From positions 33,696,165 to 33,760,164 of the forward strand of contig CM070639.1 of assembly GCA_036346255.1 (NCBI GenBank): 64,000 bases of DNA, read 5' to 3'. Source of the stretch: Ampelocalamus luodianensis (lineage: Eukaryota; Streptophyta; Magnoliopsida; Poales; Poaceae). Each line of letters starts with the position of its first letter. Within the stretch, counting starts at the first letter, position 1. The notes beneath the pieces were generated by a model that was not told the DNA's origin, searched no databases, and saw only the letters and a program-made list of their open reading frames with translations. Below, in pieces: positions 10,293 to 20,690 of the stretch. The translations under genes were made by a program, and so were the position numbers.

Positions 10293-13058
10293 TCAAACCG
10301 CGACTTGCTTCGTTGACGCCTGCAACACCTTATCATCCTCCATTGCAGCTTGCATCCTAGGATCATGCCTATAGGTGTACCTCCACGCGCAGTACATGTA
10401 AAGGAAGAAGGAGACGAGCCCGAACAGCGCAAGAAGCCAGTAGAACCAGTTGAGGTGGCTGGCGTTGAGGTTGGGGCCGTCGAGCCACCCGTGGCCGCCG
10501 CCACGGCGGCGCGCCGTGGCGCGGTTGACCACCTGGATGAGGAAGCTCCCGAGCCACGACGCGACGCCGAGGATACAGAAGAAGACGGCGCCGCCGATGG
10601 ACTTCATGTCGGCTGAGGCCTCGCTGTAGAAGAACTCGAGCAGGCCGACGAAGGAGGTGACGTCCATGACGCCGAGCAAGAAGAACTGTGGCGTCAGCCA
10701 GAACACCGACATCGGCGCGGCCGCGGGGGGCCTGCTCCTCCGGTGGTCCTCCACCACGGCGGCTACGACGAGCGCCACGACGTTGGACGCAAACCCGACG
10801 CCGACGCGCTGCAGGTGCGTGATGCCGCCGGCGTACCCCGTGGCGCGGCGCAGCCACGGCACGACGGCCCGGTCGTAGACGACGAGGATGAGCATTTGGA
10901 AGACGATGGGGACGACGAAGAGGCTCGCCGGCGGGATGTTGGTGGCGCCGAGGCGGGTGTCCATGGTGCCGCCCTGCTGCACGGTGAAGGTGAGGAGGAG
11001 CGGGATGGGGAGGTAGCCGAGGACAGAGCTGAGGAAGATGGGCAGCATGCGGAGGATGATCTTGGCCTCCTCCACCTGCGTCACCGTGCACAGCGACCAC
11101 CGCCACGTGTCGCCGTCGTCCACGGCCGCCTTGTCAAGGAACCTTGTATGTGGACGAAAATTTAAGTTAGCCAAACTGTCGAAGTGTGTATAAACAGTAT
11201 ATGCACGAGACCGAGGAGGCCCAAAATATACGAATCAGACAAAAAAAATTAAATAAGTAAAATAATAAAATATTCTCATGGGTAAAATTGGAAAAATAAA
11301 TTTCTTCAAAGGTCTTACTACCATGGTCTGTATTGTGGAACAGACGAAGTATTTTCATTGAGTAGTTAAAGTAGAACGCACGATATATGTCCACTTACAT
11401 GAAGCCTGGAGTTTTATCCAGAACTTCAATGCTCGTGCTTGTGCCATCAGAAATCTCATGCATCTCCATCAAATTCTCAGGCAATGACAGCTTCCTCTTC
11501 CTAAAGGCAGCCACAAAAACCTGTAATACACAGAGAAATCCAAACATGTAAAATCTCACATGATCAATTACCATCTTCACAGGTCTTTACAAGATGAGAC
11601 ATTTTTTTTCTTTTTGTACCTGAAGGATTCTTGTGAGGGGGCTCCCCGTGGGCACCTTGTGGCGGTAGAATGGCAGGCCGCCGAGGACGACGACCATGCC
11701 GACGAGAGCCATGAGCGCGGCGAGCGCGAAGCCGAGGTTCCAGCCCTCGTTCTTCTGTACCCACACCACGAAGACGAGCCCCACGAACCCTCCCAGCGAG
11801 ATGCAAAAGGCGAACCAGTTGAAGAAGCTCATCTTGCCGTGCAGCTCCTCGGGGTCGTCCTCGTCGAACTGGTCGCCGCCCAGTGCCGCCGCGCATACCC
11901 GCAGCGCGCCCTCGCCCACCGGGATCACGTACAGGCCCAGGGTGAGCAGGCTCAGGTTCCGGCCGCTCACCGGCGTGCACTCGTCAGGGTGGTTGGTGAT
12001 GTCGCACGGTGGAGGGTGCAGGGAAGGGAAGTGTGCTTGGCATGCTAGGAGCATGTATCCCTGTCCATGGAACAAGTTAATACTCAAGTTCGCTTACTAG
12101 TTCATCCAAAAGTTTAAATTGTTGACGACACGAACTATCATTCAATTAAACAATACTTGCCAGAATCTCGACTGAGGCGAAGATGAGGATGGTGTAGAAG
12201 CGCTTGATGTAAGAGTCAGAGAGGAAGGCCCCGAGGAAGGAGAAGACGCAGAGTGCCCCGAAGAAGTTGGTGGCGGTGGTGGAGGCATCGGCAATGCCCA
12301 TGTGCATCGTGTCATGTAGGTAGCTCACTATGTTCAATATCGTCGGAATGTTCCCAATGTTGGTCATCACAATCAGGACTACAAACATAGTGGAAGTGTG
12401 GAACATATCAGTCAAAACCTAGCTTTTAGTATGCAGCTTCAAACTTTTTAAAAATCTATTTTTCATAAATCCTAAAGAAATATAGTTCGCATTCGCAGTT
12501 GGTCATCACAATCAGGACTACAAACATAGTGGAAGTGTGGAACATAACGATCAGAACGTAGCTTTTAGTATGCGGCTTCAAACTTTTTAAAAATCTATTT
12601 TTCATAAATCATGAAGAAAATATAGTTAGTAGTGGAGGAGGGAGTTGTTACATATTAACCAGGTTCTTAATTTGTTTTCAATGTGGTGCATTTTACTGGT
12701 CTTGAAGCACAAAAGAACATCCTCCGTATTCTGCTTTAATTAGCACAGCCTTTATTGTTAGGAAGAAAGCATGGAACTAATTCAGATGCTCTAGGTAAAG
12801 CCATATGGTAGGCAAGAAATTGGAGCACAAACAACCGCCTAGTCCACAAGTTAAATCAATCCAAACATTGATTTCTGATCCAACGGCAGCGGAAGATTGA
12901 ACCCCCACTTTCACCACATATACTTTCCTGTCACAAGCACAACCAAAAGGAAGATGGTCTCGTTACTTACAGTAGATGAACATTGCAGCTTTCACACCAC
13001 CATGCCTCTTTGGGCTAACCGGCCTTCTCCTCCAGTCTACAAGGCCTTGCAAAGCCAT
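10293..13058 (-). CDS. NRT1/PTR family (NPF4-like) transporter, five exons, 572 aa
   Basis: Plasma-membrane type proton-coupled transporter of the NPF family. Members carry nitrate, peptides or hormones such as ABA and GA, so the substrate here is unknown. Exons on the minus strand: 13058-12971, 12378-12161, 12060-11620, 11520-11399, 11142-10293. Together they give 1719 bases, 573 codons including TGA. The first exon encodes the typical VDWRRRP...HGGVKAA start. Later landmarks are VQKNEGW-like, FLDKA at about residue 291 after the central loop, CTVTQVEE, and FTVQQGGTMDTR. The TM1 ExxE[R/K] motif is absent, as in NPF4.6-type proteins, which supports subfamily 4. The ATG at 13058 is the first Met after an in-frame TGA. 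All splice junctions keep frame; intron 2 uses a GC donor. Length is normal for the family, with no disabling change seen. Confidence 0.93.
12061..12160 (-). other. GC-AG intron (intron 2 of the NPF gene)
   Basis: On the minus strand the upstream exon ends ...GAGATTCTG and the intron opens GCAAGT. It closes CATGGACAG before GGATACATG. Using this GC donor gives the conserved EILGYMLL junction. The nearby GT two bases further would shift the frame. GC donors with the AAGT context are the known minor class of U2 introns. Confidence 0.85.
12361..12638 (-). repeat. 139-bp tandem duplication spanning the exon 2 acceptor of the NPF gene
   Basis: The sequence tggtcatcacaatcagg begins at 12361 and again at 12500, and both copies run through tagtggaagtgtggaaca and caaactttttaaaaatc. 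The unit contains the last 18 bases of exon 2 sequence next to the acceptor plus part of intron 1. The intron therefore carries a decoy acceptor near 12518 followed by a partial exon copy. Confidence 0.88.
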
Positions 13059-13173
13059 GGCTCTAGCTCTCAAGCTATACAAGCTCACTGGTCTTCACTT
13101 CACCAACCTCTCTTGCTATCTATGTCACTCTGCTCCTTATCTTTGTGAGCAGCAAGTGTGGCTTGTACTAGTG

Positions 13174-13181
13174 CCTTTTAT
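13174..13181 (-). promoter_or_regulatory. TATA box of the NPF gene
   Basis: TATAAAAG on the minus strand within GGCTATAAAAGGC, 115 bases upstream of the start codon at 13058. This suits a transcription start near 13145 and a leader of roughly 90 bases. No other TATA-like site lies closer to the start. Confidence 0.65.
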
Positions 13182-13704
13182 AGCCGTGGAAGATGAGCAG
13201 TCCATGGCAATATCTGTGGATGCAGGTGGGTAAACGAAGAAGATGGTGCTAAGTTTTTCTTCATGATGCTGACCCATTTGCTTACTAAAAGTTTGTGTGA
13301 TTTTGTCCCAAATAATTGCGAGGGGGCTGCCACCAAATCACGTCCGGGATTTGATTTGATACCTGGGACTTGGAGTGCTAATCTGTCATATGTAGGGTAA
13401 GTCAACTTTGTAGTTGTTTTCTGGTATCATGTTTGTTTTTTCTAAAGGAAAATGTCCATTTGCCCCCCTGAAGTATCACTGTCCGGACACTCAGCCCCTT
13501 GACTAAAAAACCATCTCTTTGACCCCGTCACGTTGCAAAACCAATGCACTTAACCCTAGGGTTGTTTTGCTTGGTAGTTTTACTTACGTGGCAGTGGGTT
13601 TGACTGGTTTCGCCACCATTGCAGCTACGTGGCGACTACGTGGATATTTAATTATGATTAATCACTTAATTATACGGGGGCCACCTGTCATTTACAAATG
13701 TCAC

Positions 13705-13705
13705 T

Positions 13706-13744
<39 letters not shown>
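13705..13744. repeat. (CA)n(GA)n microsatellite
   Basis: About 8 CA dinucleotides followed directly by about 12 GA dinucleotides, within the left part of the inverted-repeat element. Confidence 0.95.
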
Positions 13745-13795
13745 CAATAGGGAGGAGCAGGGGAGGGAGCCGGGTAAAGGGATACAGGTAGGCTA

Positions 13796-15328
13796 TGTTA
13801 GCAACAATTCAAAATTTCTACCACATAAATCAGCATGCCAAGCAAGTTAGATGATCACAGATCATTACCATTAGACGTGTAGTGCAGCGGAAGAAGAGTC
13901 AGAGTAGCCTGGTCGAACGAAGAGCGCGTTGATGAAGTGCTCGTAGTCGATCGCCCAACGTCCTCGTAGACGATCGTCTCCTCCAGCAACCTCCAATGTT
14001 CCTAGTGAAGATCATGGATCGTCCTTAGCGCAATAGCAACCGCAGTAGCATCTCTACGGTATCTACACGTCCAGGGAAGGAACAGTCGTACATCGGTATG
14101 CTAGCACCAAGTCGCACAGCAGAGCTCTCAGGAAGATGACGGCTAGGGTTTCGGTGGAACAACTCACGTGTGTCCCCTCATTACACGATAGCCTCAAGCA
14201 TCTCCTTATATAGTGCCCCATGTCGGATCCTATCCGAACACGTTTGACGAATCGTATTCGTACTGGTTTGTTCCAACTCGTTAAGTGTGTGACCCGTTAG
14301 GTTTATGTGTAATCGGTTGTGACTCGAAAACCCTTCGTAGCGGTACCTAGCAGGACATAACGATTCCCGGATACACACAAATTATATTGGACGAACCTTA
14401 ATGCAATATGATCTACGACTAGGTCTCATCACTTACGACCAGGTCCTATCTCTATACGACTAGTTCACACTCGGTCACGACCAGTTCGTAACTCCTTACG
14501 ACCAGGTTTCGACCACTCTGTGATTTTGTTTGACCAGTCTACGACTAGCTCGTATCTCCATACGACTAGTCTGTAACTGATCGAACTAAGCGACCTACTC
14601 TAGTATTCTCCCTTTGCCTCACGATATCTGTTTGAACTCCAAGTGAGATATTATGTCATCCATGGACTGTTCAATACTTTCTCTATCGAGTTGTCGGATA
14701 ACCTTATGTGGTCGAACACTTCGGTCACTAGTGGCATGGCCATGCACTTTCTTTATCCGACCACTTCGAGGGGCCCAGAGACATCTCTCTCGTTATGTTA
14801 GGAGAGGGCAAATCCCATATCCGACCAGTCACATCCCTCCATATGTTTTATAACTACCCAGTTACGAGTAGCATTTGGCAACCCCTAAGAGTGTTATTAC
14901 ACATGCAGGGAACCATGCTAATCTCAGGTCTAAGGTTTATACATCATCGTTGCTGGAGACCAACTAATGACACATAGAATCATAACAATCTCAATAGAGT
15001 CTCAAGGTGGGTCAATCCAACCCTATGTTCTCTAACATGTGTTCACATTATTGATTCGATATCCCTATATCCATGACCGGTGAAACATGATCATCAATCA
15101 ATACATGTGCTGGTCATTGAGTCACTAGTGTTCGACCATTGATATTCGACCAGGGATACTTTTAGAACGACATCATATAAGTTAAAGAGTTTCACCAACA
15201 AGTCACATACTCATTGATCTTTAGAACTAACAATTCATTCAAGGAACATAATAAAATTTATTCAATAACTCAAAACATAGATGTGATACAATCATCTCTA
15301 TGGTTGCCTCTAGGACACATCACCAACA
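13796..15328 (-). repeat. Copia-like LTR, copy 1
   Basis: Read on the minus strand it runs TGTTGGTGATG...CTAACA, about 1.53 kb. It opens with a CCTAGAGGCAA clause resembling LTRs of the Angela/BARE group of grass Copia elements. It lies in the same orientation as the repeat at 15834-17350 and is similar over its whole length, but strongly diverged. No gag-pol lies between them and no clear 5-bp target duplication is seen. Confidence 0.6.
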
Positions 15329-15833
15329 CCGGGGCACGGTGGCGAGTGAGGCGCCGGCAAAGGATGCGAGGACAGCGACCGGCAAAGGAAAAAAATGGAA
15401 TCCCACGAACAAGGAGAGCTCAAGGGTGGTGATGGTGCGACAGCGTGGGGATGGAGAGATTCCAAGACGTGAGAACTCGAATAAGAGGAGAAAACGATGG
15501 AGACAGTGACGTAGTAGTACTCAGCGGCAGCGTAGTAGTACTATCGGTAAAGAGGACAAGGACACGACGACGCTGGAGACGTGAGGGTCGGCGAGGTTCG
15601 GTAGGGCTGTCATCTGATATGAGGAAGATGACTGGATCTAGACGCCCCAGGTTGTGCCACTGCCAGATCCGATCTCCCCCAGCCATGCCACTGCTGGATC
15701 AGACCTCTCCAAATCGCGCCACTGATGGATCTAGCCTCTACCGCTTCCCCCAGCCGCTAGTCGCCGTTGCCCGCCCCCTACTCCACCGTCGTGGTAGGAA
15801 CCCGCGTCGCCTTTGAAGGGATATGGGTAGACT
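15329..15833. other. Spacer between the two Copia-like LTRs, GC-rich
   Basis: GC-rich sequence with simple arginine/glycine-type open frames on both strands but no domain. Neither a tRNA-Met-type primer site nor a purine tract is found at its borders, so it does not look like a retrotransposon interior. It is probably element body or captured sequence. Confidence 0.45.
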
Positions 15834-17350
15834 ACACAAACTGGCAATTCAAAAATTCTAGCATATAAACCAAGAAGCCATGCAAGCAAGATATCATAGA
15901 TCATTACCACTAGACACGTAGTGCAGCGAAAGAAGAGTTGGAGCAGTCTGATCCAACATCGAGCGAGTCAATGTAGTGGTGGTAGTCGATCATCCAATGT
16001 CCTCGACACCGATCGTCTCCTCCAACAACCTATCACGTTCCTTGCGTAAGTCGTGGATTATCCTAGATCAGCGCAGCAGCAACCCAGCAATGTCTCTACA
16101 AAATCCTCATGTCCAGGAGTGGAACATTGTACACCGGTGTGCTAGCATCAACGCGCACGGTAGGGCCTTCGAGGAGATGGAGGCTAGGGTTTTGTTAGAG
16201 CAACTTTTACATCCCAACAACCCCATGCATCCCCTTATAAAGAGACCATAACAGATTCTATCCAAACTCGTTCGTTCCAACCCGTTAAGTGTGTGACCTT
16301 GTAGATTCATGCATAATCGGTTGTGACTCAGGAACTCCTTTCCGACAACAAGTCGTTAGCAATTTCTAGTAGTATATAATGATTTTCAAATACACATAAA
16401 TATTATATCAGACGAACTTTATGAAATATGATTTGCGACCAGATCCTTATCACTTACAACCAGTTCGTATCTCTGTACGACCAATTCATCTTTAGTCATG
16501 ACCAATTCGTAACAACTTATGACCAGTTCGCCAACAAGTTAGTAATCATATACGATTAGCTCATGATCAGTTCGTATCTACATACGACCAGTTCGTATTT
16601 GGTCGGACTAAACGACCTGCTTGCGTATTCTCTTTTTGCCTCACGATATCTGGTTGAATTCCAAATGAGATATTTGTCATCCATGCATTGTTCAATACTT
16701 TCTAAATCTAGTGACGAATAACTTCATGTGGTCGACTCTTCGACAACTAGTAGCACAACCTTGCACTTTCTATATCCGACCACATCGAGGGGCTCAGAGA
16801 TATCTCTCTTGCAAATTTAGGAGGCTGCAATCCTATATTCGACCAATATCTCTTATGCAATCCTATATTCGACCAATCACATCCCGCCGCATGTTACTAC
16901 CTAGCTACGGAGTAGCGTTTGGTAACCCCTAAGTGTACTATTACATATGTAGAAAAATCATGCGATCTCTGGTCTAAGGATTATACATCATCATTGCTTG
17001 AGACCAACTAATGACACATAAAATCATAACAATCTCAATAGGTAGTTCTCTAACACGTGTTCATATTATTTGATTCGATATCCCCATATCTAAGATAGGT
17101 GAAACATGGTCATCAATCAATACATGTGTTGGTCAATAAGTCACTAATGTCCTGACCAATGACATCCGACCAGGGATACATTTAGAATGACATCATATAA
17201 CTTAAAGAGCTTCACCAACAAGTCACATACTTGTTAATGTTTATAAATCATAATTCATCTAAGGAATATAATAACATTTTATTCTATAACTCATAAACAT
17301 AGACATAGTACAATCATCTCTATGATTGCCTCTAGAGCATATCGCCAACA
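15834..17350 (-). repeat. Copia-like LTR, copy 2
   Basis: Diverged direct copy of 13796-15328. Shared landmarks in the same order are ggcaattcaaaa, gatcattacca, tagtgcagcg, gatcgtctcctcca, and the end tgcctctagagcatatcgccaaca. The 16 bases before each copy are also similar (gggatacaggtaggcta and gggatatgggtagacta), so the duplicated segment is slightly larger than the LTR. Confidence 0.6.
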
Positions 17351-17875
17351 ACCTTCCCCAGCCGTCTCCCCTCGGGAGGACGTGATACCCCTGTCCCCTC
17401 TTCGCAATAGACCCACTCGGTGGCGCCGCTCCAAGCCTCCGTGGACCACGCCCGTCGACCAAAGCGAGGGGCCCACCGTGATGCCTCAGAGGAAGCAGAG
17501 CAGCGTCGCCCGGGAAGAATAAGAGGTGGGCGCGACGGCAGCTGCAAAGCAATGGCGGCAAGGAGGAAATGGGGAAGGAAGCAGAGGAGTTGGCGGTGGT
17601 GGGCTCTAGGAAATAGAATATGCGGGTGACTTCTTGGGGCCGTTGGGGTCAGCCTTCTTGTGGCCCTCGACGGAGGGTGTCAAGGAGAGGTGGACGCGAA
17701 CAGAGCACACCATGGCGCGGTTGTGGACGAGGAAGAACGAGGGAGAGAGATTTTTGGAAGAAGAGAGAGATTGAGGAGGAAGAAGATGTAGACGCGGACA
17801 CCTTAGTGGCCACGTCACCTTTGCCACACCTCAGCAGCCATGCCAGTCGCCACGATGGCAAAACTGCCTTCGAAA
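17351..17875. other. GC-rich segment of the inverted-repeat element, no gene recognised
   Basis: Open frames overlap here on both strands but show only Arg/Glu/Ser-rich composition and no family signature. It may be captured host sequence, as is common in Mutator-like elements. No source gene is recognised. Confidence 0.4.
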
Positions 17876-17999
17876 CAATCTCAGGGGGTTAAGTACGCTG
17901 ATTTTGCAATGTGAGGGTATCAAAGGGCCGATTTTTTAGGTCAAAGGGTTAAGTGTCCGGACAGCGATACTTTAGGGGGTCAAATGAACATTTTTCTTT

Positions 18000-20568
18000 T
18001 TAAATAGTCGGGGAATTACCTATATTGCCTATGCGTCTTGGAATAAATTGCCCAAATATCTAAGATTTCTTCCCCAATCAAGTCAATTTACCTATAAAAT
18101 TTTTTATGACATTGTGTTACTGGCGAGTTGGCTTGGATGTTAGGGACACAGCAATGCTTCTCTTCCTCTCGACGATATGCTCTACATAGAGACGGTTATG
18201 GGTTATGGGATAAGGATCTATTATATAATTATTAAAGCGATGTTAAAATATAATTCCATGTGCGCTCTGTCTAGTGATTCTCGTATTAATCGAAGAAAAA
18301 AATAAAAATCTACTACGTTTATTTTAGTGGATTCATATTATAACGGTGTTCGATATATATTATAACTATTATAGTTGTATAAGAAATACATCTATACGTT
18401 CAGTAATGAACATTGGAGTTATATTATCTAGCCGTATTGTGCGTGACATATCTTATGCTAGTTTTACATATTCCATCAACCTAGGATTTAGAACTTACGA
18501 TAAAATCAGCATGTAAAACGACATTATGTATATACGTGAACCTCCCTAAGAAAGGGCAATTATATTTGTCTTATGTTAAGTCAATTTATTTTTAATTTTG
18601 TCCTAATTGCCTTAATCTACTCTGTTGATAAGTCGTAACCAAGGACAATATTATGGTCCCTTTTAGTTTACGAGCTAGGGCTAACACATTTTCTTTGGTA
18701 GGTAAACTATCAATGAATCCATAGGGGCCTGTAACATACACTGATACACAAAACATAATTGGGAGTATATCTATCAACATTCGATAGTGCCCTAGATGTA
18801 GATAACATCCTCCATTTCTTAATAGTCCTACTTTAAATTTTCATTATGACTGACCTGTGGAGTGGATGACTGGATGCCATTTGTTTAAGCCTAATGGCCT
18901 GCAGTTTGTTCGAACTAATGATTTGAATATGATTATGCTATATAGAAATGAAAAAAATAAATGGAAAATAGGTAGGGTGTTTTTAGGCTAAGGGGATATC
19001 GAGAATGAAAGGTAAGTTGTATATTTAAGTTTATTTGTGGAAGAAATTTGGTGCCCACCTCGCCACTGATCAAAGCTTGCAGGCCATGATTTTGATACAC
19101 TGGGATATGCACGCGTAGTTCTTATCGATATATTTCTTTTAAGTATATGTTCCCAAGGATTTACTTAAATTTCATGTTATCTACTAACTCACCTTACAAC
19201 TCGTTGAAAATTATACCTTACATTTCTCTTTCAAAGTAACAAATTCCTCTTAGGTAAACCAACCTTTATTAAAATATGTGGTTTTCATAAAACTATCATG
19301 CATAGGTTACATGTGGATGTGGCGTCCTGCAAGATTGGTCATAAAACTAACATGCACAGTTTGACCAGAATTCTTGATCATGTTAACATTTTCGGTCAAA
19401 ATCTTATACACTTATTGTATCCACGACAATAAAAGTCTTCCTCCAGATTGTGTTCTCGTATTATTTTTGGTAAACCCGATAGGGGACCCTATGTCCGGTC
19501 ATCGACAAAGTTCACAGTGAGTTAACGTTAAACAAACACAAACACAATATAATTTGTAAAACTCAAGGGAAAAAATAAAATGTTTAGATTTACATAGAGG
19601 AAGCTAGGAGCCTAGGATAATGGATGATGGACTTACCTTTGATGGACCCCACTGATTTGATATTTCACTTTAGAGGATCCTAGAAATCCTTTTTTACATT
19701 TCTTTGATTAGGACGCTGAGAAATGTGAAGTGCGCCTTAGATGCCTTTTTTAGCATCACTACTTTTACAAGAGGACATTTATCTGTCCTAACTTTTTTAT
19801 TTCATTTTTCTTCTCCTGCTTCTGGAAACCGATTTTTTTATTAATAGTAAATTAAAAATCAGGAATCACAAATGTAATAAAAGCGAACTGGTATTTATAA
19901 AACTAGGAAGGACGCAGTGGCTAAGCACATCCACAGGCGGACGCGGCGATGAAGCACGTCCAACCTTGGATGCTGAAGCACATCGCGTCGCTGATGGACT
20001 TGGGATTCAGTTCGATGGACGTTCCTTTTTGAATTTTTGATCACCCTCACAGCCTGGTCTGCTCAACAAACAGAGGAACCTTGCTAGGGAGTTACTACTC
20101 TCTATATACCACTGTGTAAAATTTTCAGAGCCGTAGAGGTAAAAGCCGTGCAATACTTCGTGCTATTTCTTGACATTCTAAAGTCGAATGATATCGTATT
20201 CTCAATGCCCATCACTCTAGTTGAATCGGGTTTTCAGTGTCAGTTTAACAGATTAAAAACTGGGTATTCGCCAAAACTAGGTGCTGATTGACTAGCGTCG
20301 TCATTGCTGGTGTTTGGTTTCTTCTGTACATTCTTTATTTGTTGTAGGAAGCTCCCGGCCTACAGTTGTCTTATTTTGTTTTTCACTCGCTAGTGGATCT
20401 GTGAACTACTGTTGAATCTATTTTGGTTTCAATAGTAAACTGGGGGATGAACTGGTATGGACTACTACTTTTCACCTGCTCATTGATCTGTGAACTACTG
20501 TTGATGCTACAACCATTCCCTACGCCCTACAGTAACGTGCTACTGATACCAGTTTCCACCGCTTGAGA
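18000..20568. other. AT-rich intergenic region, no gene recognised
   Basis: No coding domain, transposon terminus or RNA gene was found. A few A/T-rich runs near 20580 begin a block that is repeated in inverse orientation near 58610-58725. Confidence 0.5.
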
Positions 20569-20690
20569 AAATGCGTTTTTTTAATAATATTAATTTTAAT
20601 AAAAATTACAAAACTAAATAATCGAAAACAACAATTGTACTTCTAGGCTACTGCCGCCATTTCAACTTGCGACAGGCCAGTTGAATTCTA
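20569..20690. repeat. Block inverted relative to 58610-58725
   Basis: The run tttttttaataatattaatttt near 20584 and the clause ggctactgccgccattt near 20648 occur in the same order in the reverse complement of 58610-58725. This could be the left terminal inverted repeat of the Mutator-like element whose transposase remnant follows. Confidence 0.6.

Larger units (their letters stand above)
13444..17999. mobile_element. Terminal-inverted-repeat DNA element, probably Mutator-like, host to Copia-like LTR sequences
   Basis: The first 120 or so bases (from 13444, with tatcactgtccggacac near 13476) are the inverted counterpart of 17876-17999 (gtgtccggacagcgata near 17953). The similarity includes the flanking ggttaagtgc-type clauses. 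Arms of this length and a body without its own transposase suggest a non-autonomous Mutator-like element. A 9-bp target duplication could not be confirmed. About 1.5 kb of the interval is the element itself and the rest is the two LTR-like repeats. Confidence 0.6.

Noticed and set aside
10350..11165. Plus-strand and alternative minus-strand open frames across the NPF exon 5
   Set aside because: They are shadows of a GC-rich exon. Only the 11142-10293 frame shows the transporter family sequence and joins the other exons in frame.
12146..12415. Start of the NPF protein at the Met near 12415
   Set aside because: That Met lies upstream of a good acceptor (TTTGTAG) and in the duplicated intron segment. 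The true first exon at 13058-12971 joins in phase and carries the family N-terminus.
13796..17350. Complete Copia retrotransposon with two LTRs
   Set aside because: The spacer is only about 0.5 kb, with no primer site, purine tract, gag or pol, and no matching 5-bp target duplication.
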